From positions 1-29,778 of the forward strand of contig CAZVLE010000050.1 in the NCBI GenBank assembly GCA_964627855.1: DNA of 29,778 nucleotides, read 5' to 3'. A model generated the notes under the pieces. That model was not told where the DNA came from. It worked only from the letters and a program-made list of their open reading frames with translations, and did not search any database. This DNA comes from CAZVLE01 sp964627855 (lineage in GTDB: Bacteria; Bacillota; Dethiobacteria; DTU022). The position numbers were made by a program, and so were the translations under genes. Shown in pieces: positions 29,731 to 29,778 of this stretch; the first letter of the stretch is position 1, and each line of letters begins with the position of its first letter.

Positions 29731-29778
29731 TGGCGGAGAGAGAGGGATTCGAACCCTCGAAGCAGGCTTTTACCCACT
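29731..29778 (-). tRNA. tRNA-Ser, 3' part only
   Basis: The 3' end with encoded CCA (29731-29733), acceptor TCTCTCC and the GGTTCGAATCC T-arm is visible, followed by part of the variable arm. The anticodon is outside the window. It lies 3 bp from tRNA-Arg on the same strand, so the two form a cluster. Confidence 0.85.

Noticed and set aside
1..29778. CRISPR arrays, prophage genes or defence systems
   Set aside because: No spaced direct repeats, phage structural genes or defence nucleases were seen; the only mobile element is the IS at 153-1906.

Overview
The window looks like chromosome from an anaerobic, Clostridia-like member of the Firmicutes (Bacillota). The evidence is strong Shine-Dalgarno sites, TTGACA/TATAAT promoters, a large Bacillus-type SRP RNA, AbrB and Veg, and a gene order close to the Bacillus subtilis origin-proximal block. 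Read from high to low coordinates on the minus strand, the order is tadA, SRP RNA, dnaX, ybaB/yaaK, recR, tmk, holB, ricT (yaaT), [abrB divergent] metG, tatD, rsmA, a ykuK-like gene, veg, ispE. Genus and species cannot be fixed from the sequence alone.

Region 1 (1-3096) is accessory. It holds two tandem XRE/MmyB-like regulator genes. The upstream copy is split by a complete 1754-bp IS4-superfamily element (IS1634-like) with 14-bp perfect terminal inverted repeats and a 6-bp target duplication (TATGAT). Removing the element plus one duplication restores the reading frame exactly. The second copy is intact.

Region 2 (3097-9401) carries a MobA-like nucleotidyltransferase overlapping ispE, a nicotinate/nicotinamide salvage pair (pncB-like and pncA-like), a 3-hydroxyacyl-CoA dehydrogenase, veg with a veg-type strong promoter, a YkuK-like RNase H-fold protein and rsmA. 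Region 3 (9402-13446) has a stand-alone SCP2-domain protein, tatD, metG and the divergent abrB. Region 4 (13446-19055) has the replication/cell-cycle genes ricT, holB and tmk with guaB, then an alpha/beta hydrolase and a DUF3786 protein on the plus strand. Region 5 (19056-22515) is recR, ybaB, dnaX, an ACT-domain gene, the SRP RNA and tRNA-Ser(GGA).

Region 6 (22516-29778) is more accessory. It holds a secreted surface-type protein preceded by a structured leader whose closing stem competes with a terminator, a small membrane-protein ORF with an in-frame TGA, a flavin-binding PPOX-family protein, tRNA-Ser(CGA), tadA, a membrane-anchored zinc-ribbon protein, two paralogous lipoproteins with the same promoter-plus-hairpin leader, a branched-chain aminotransferase, tRNA-Arg(ACG) and the 3' part of another tRNA-Ser.

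Most likely under-described items: the duplicated lipoprotein cassette with its conserved 5' hairpin, the terminator-coupled leader of the surface protein, and the TGA-interrupted small membrane ORF. No CRISPR array, prophage or plasmid functions were seen.
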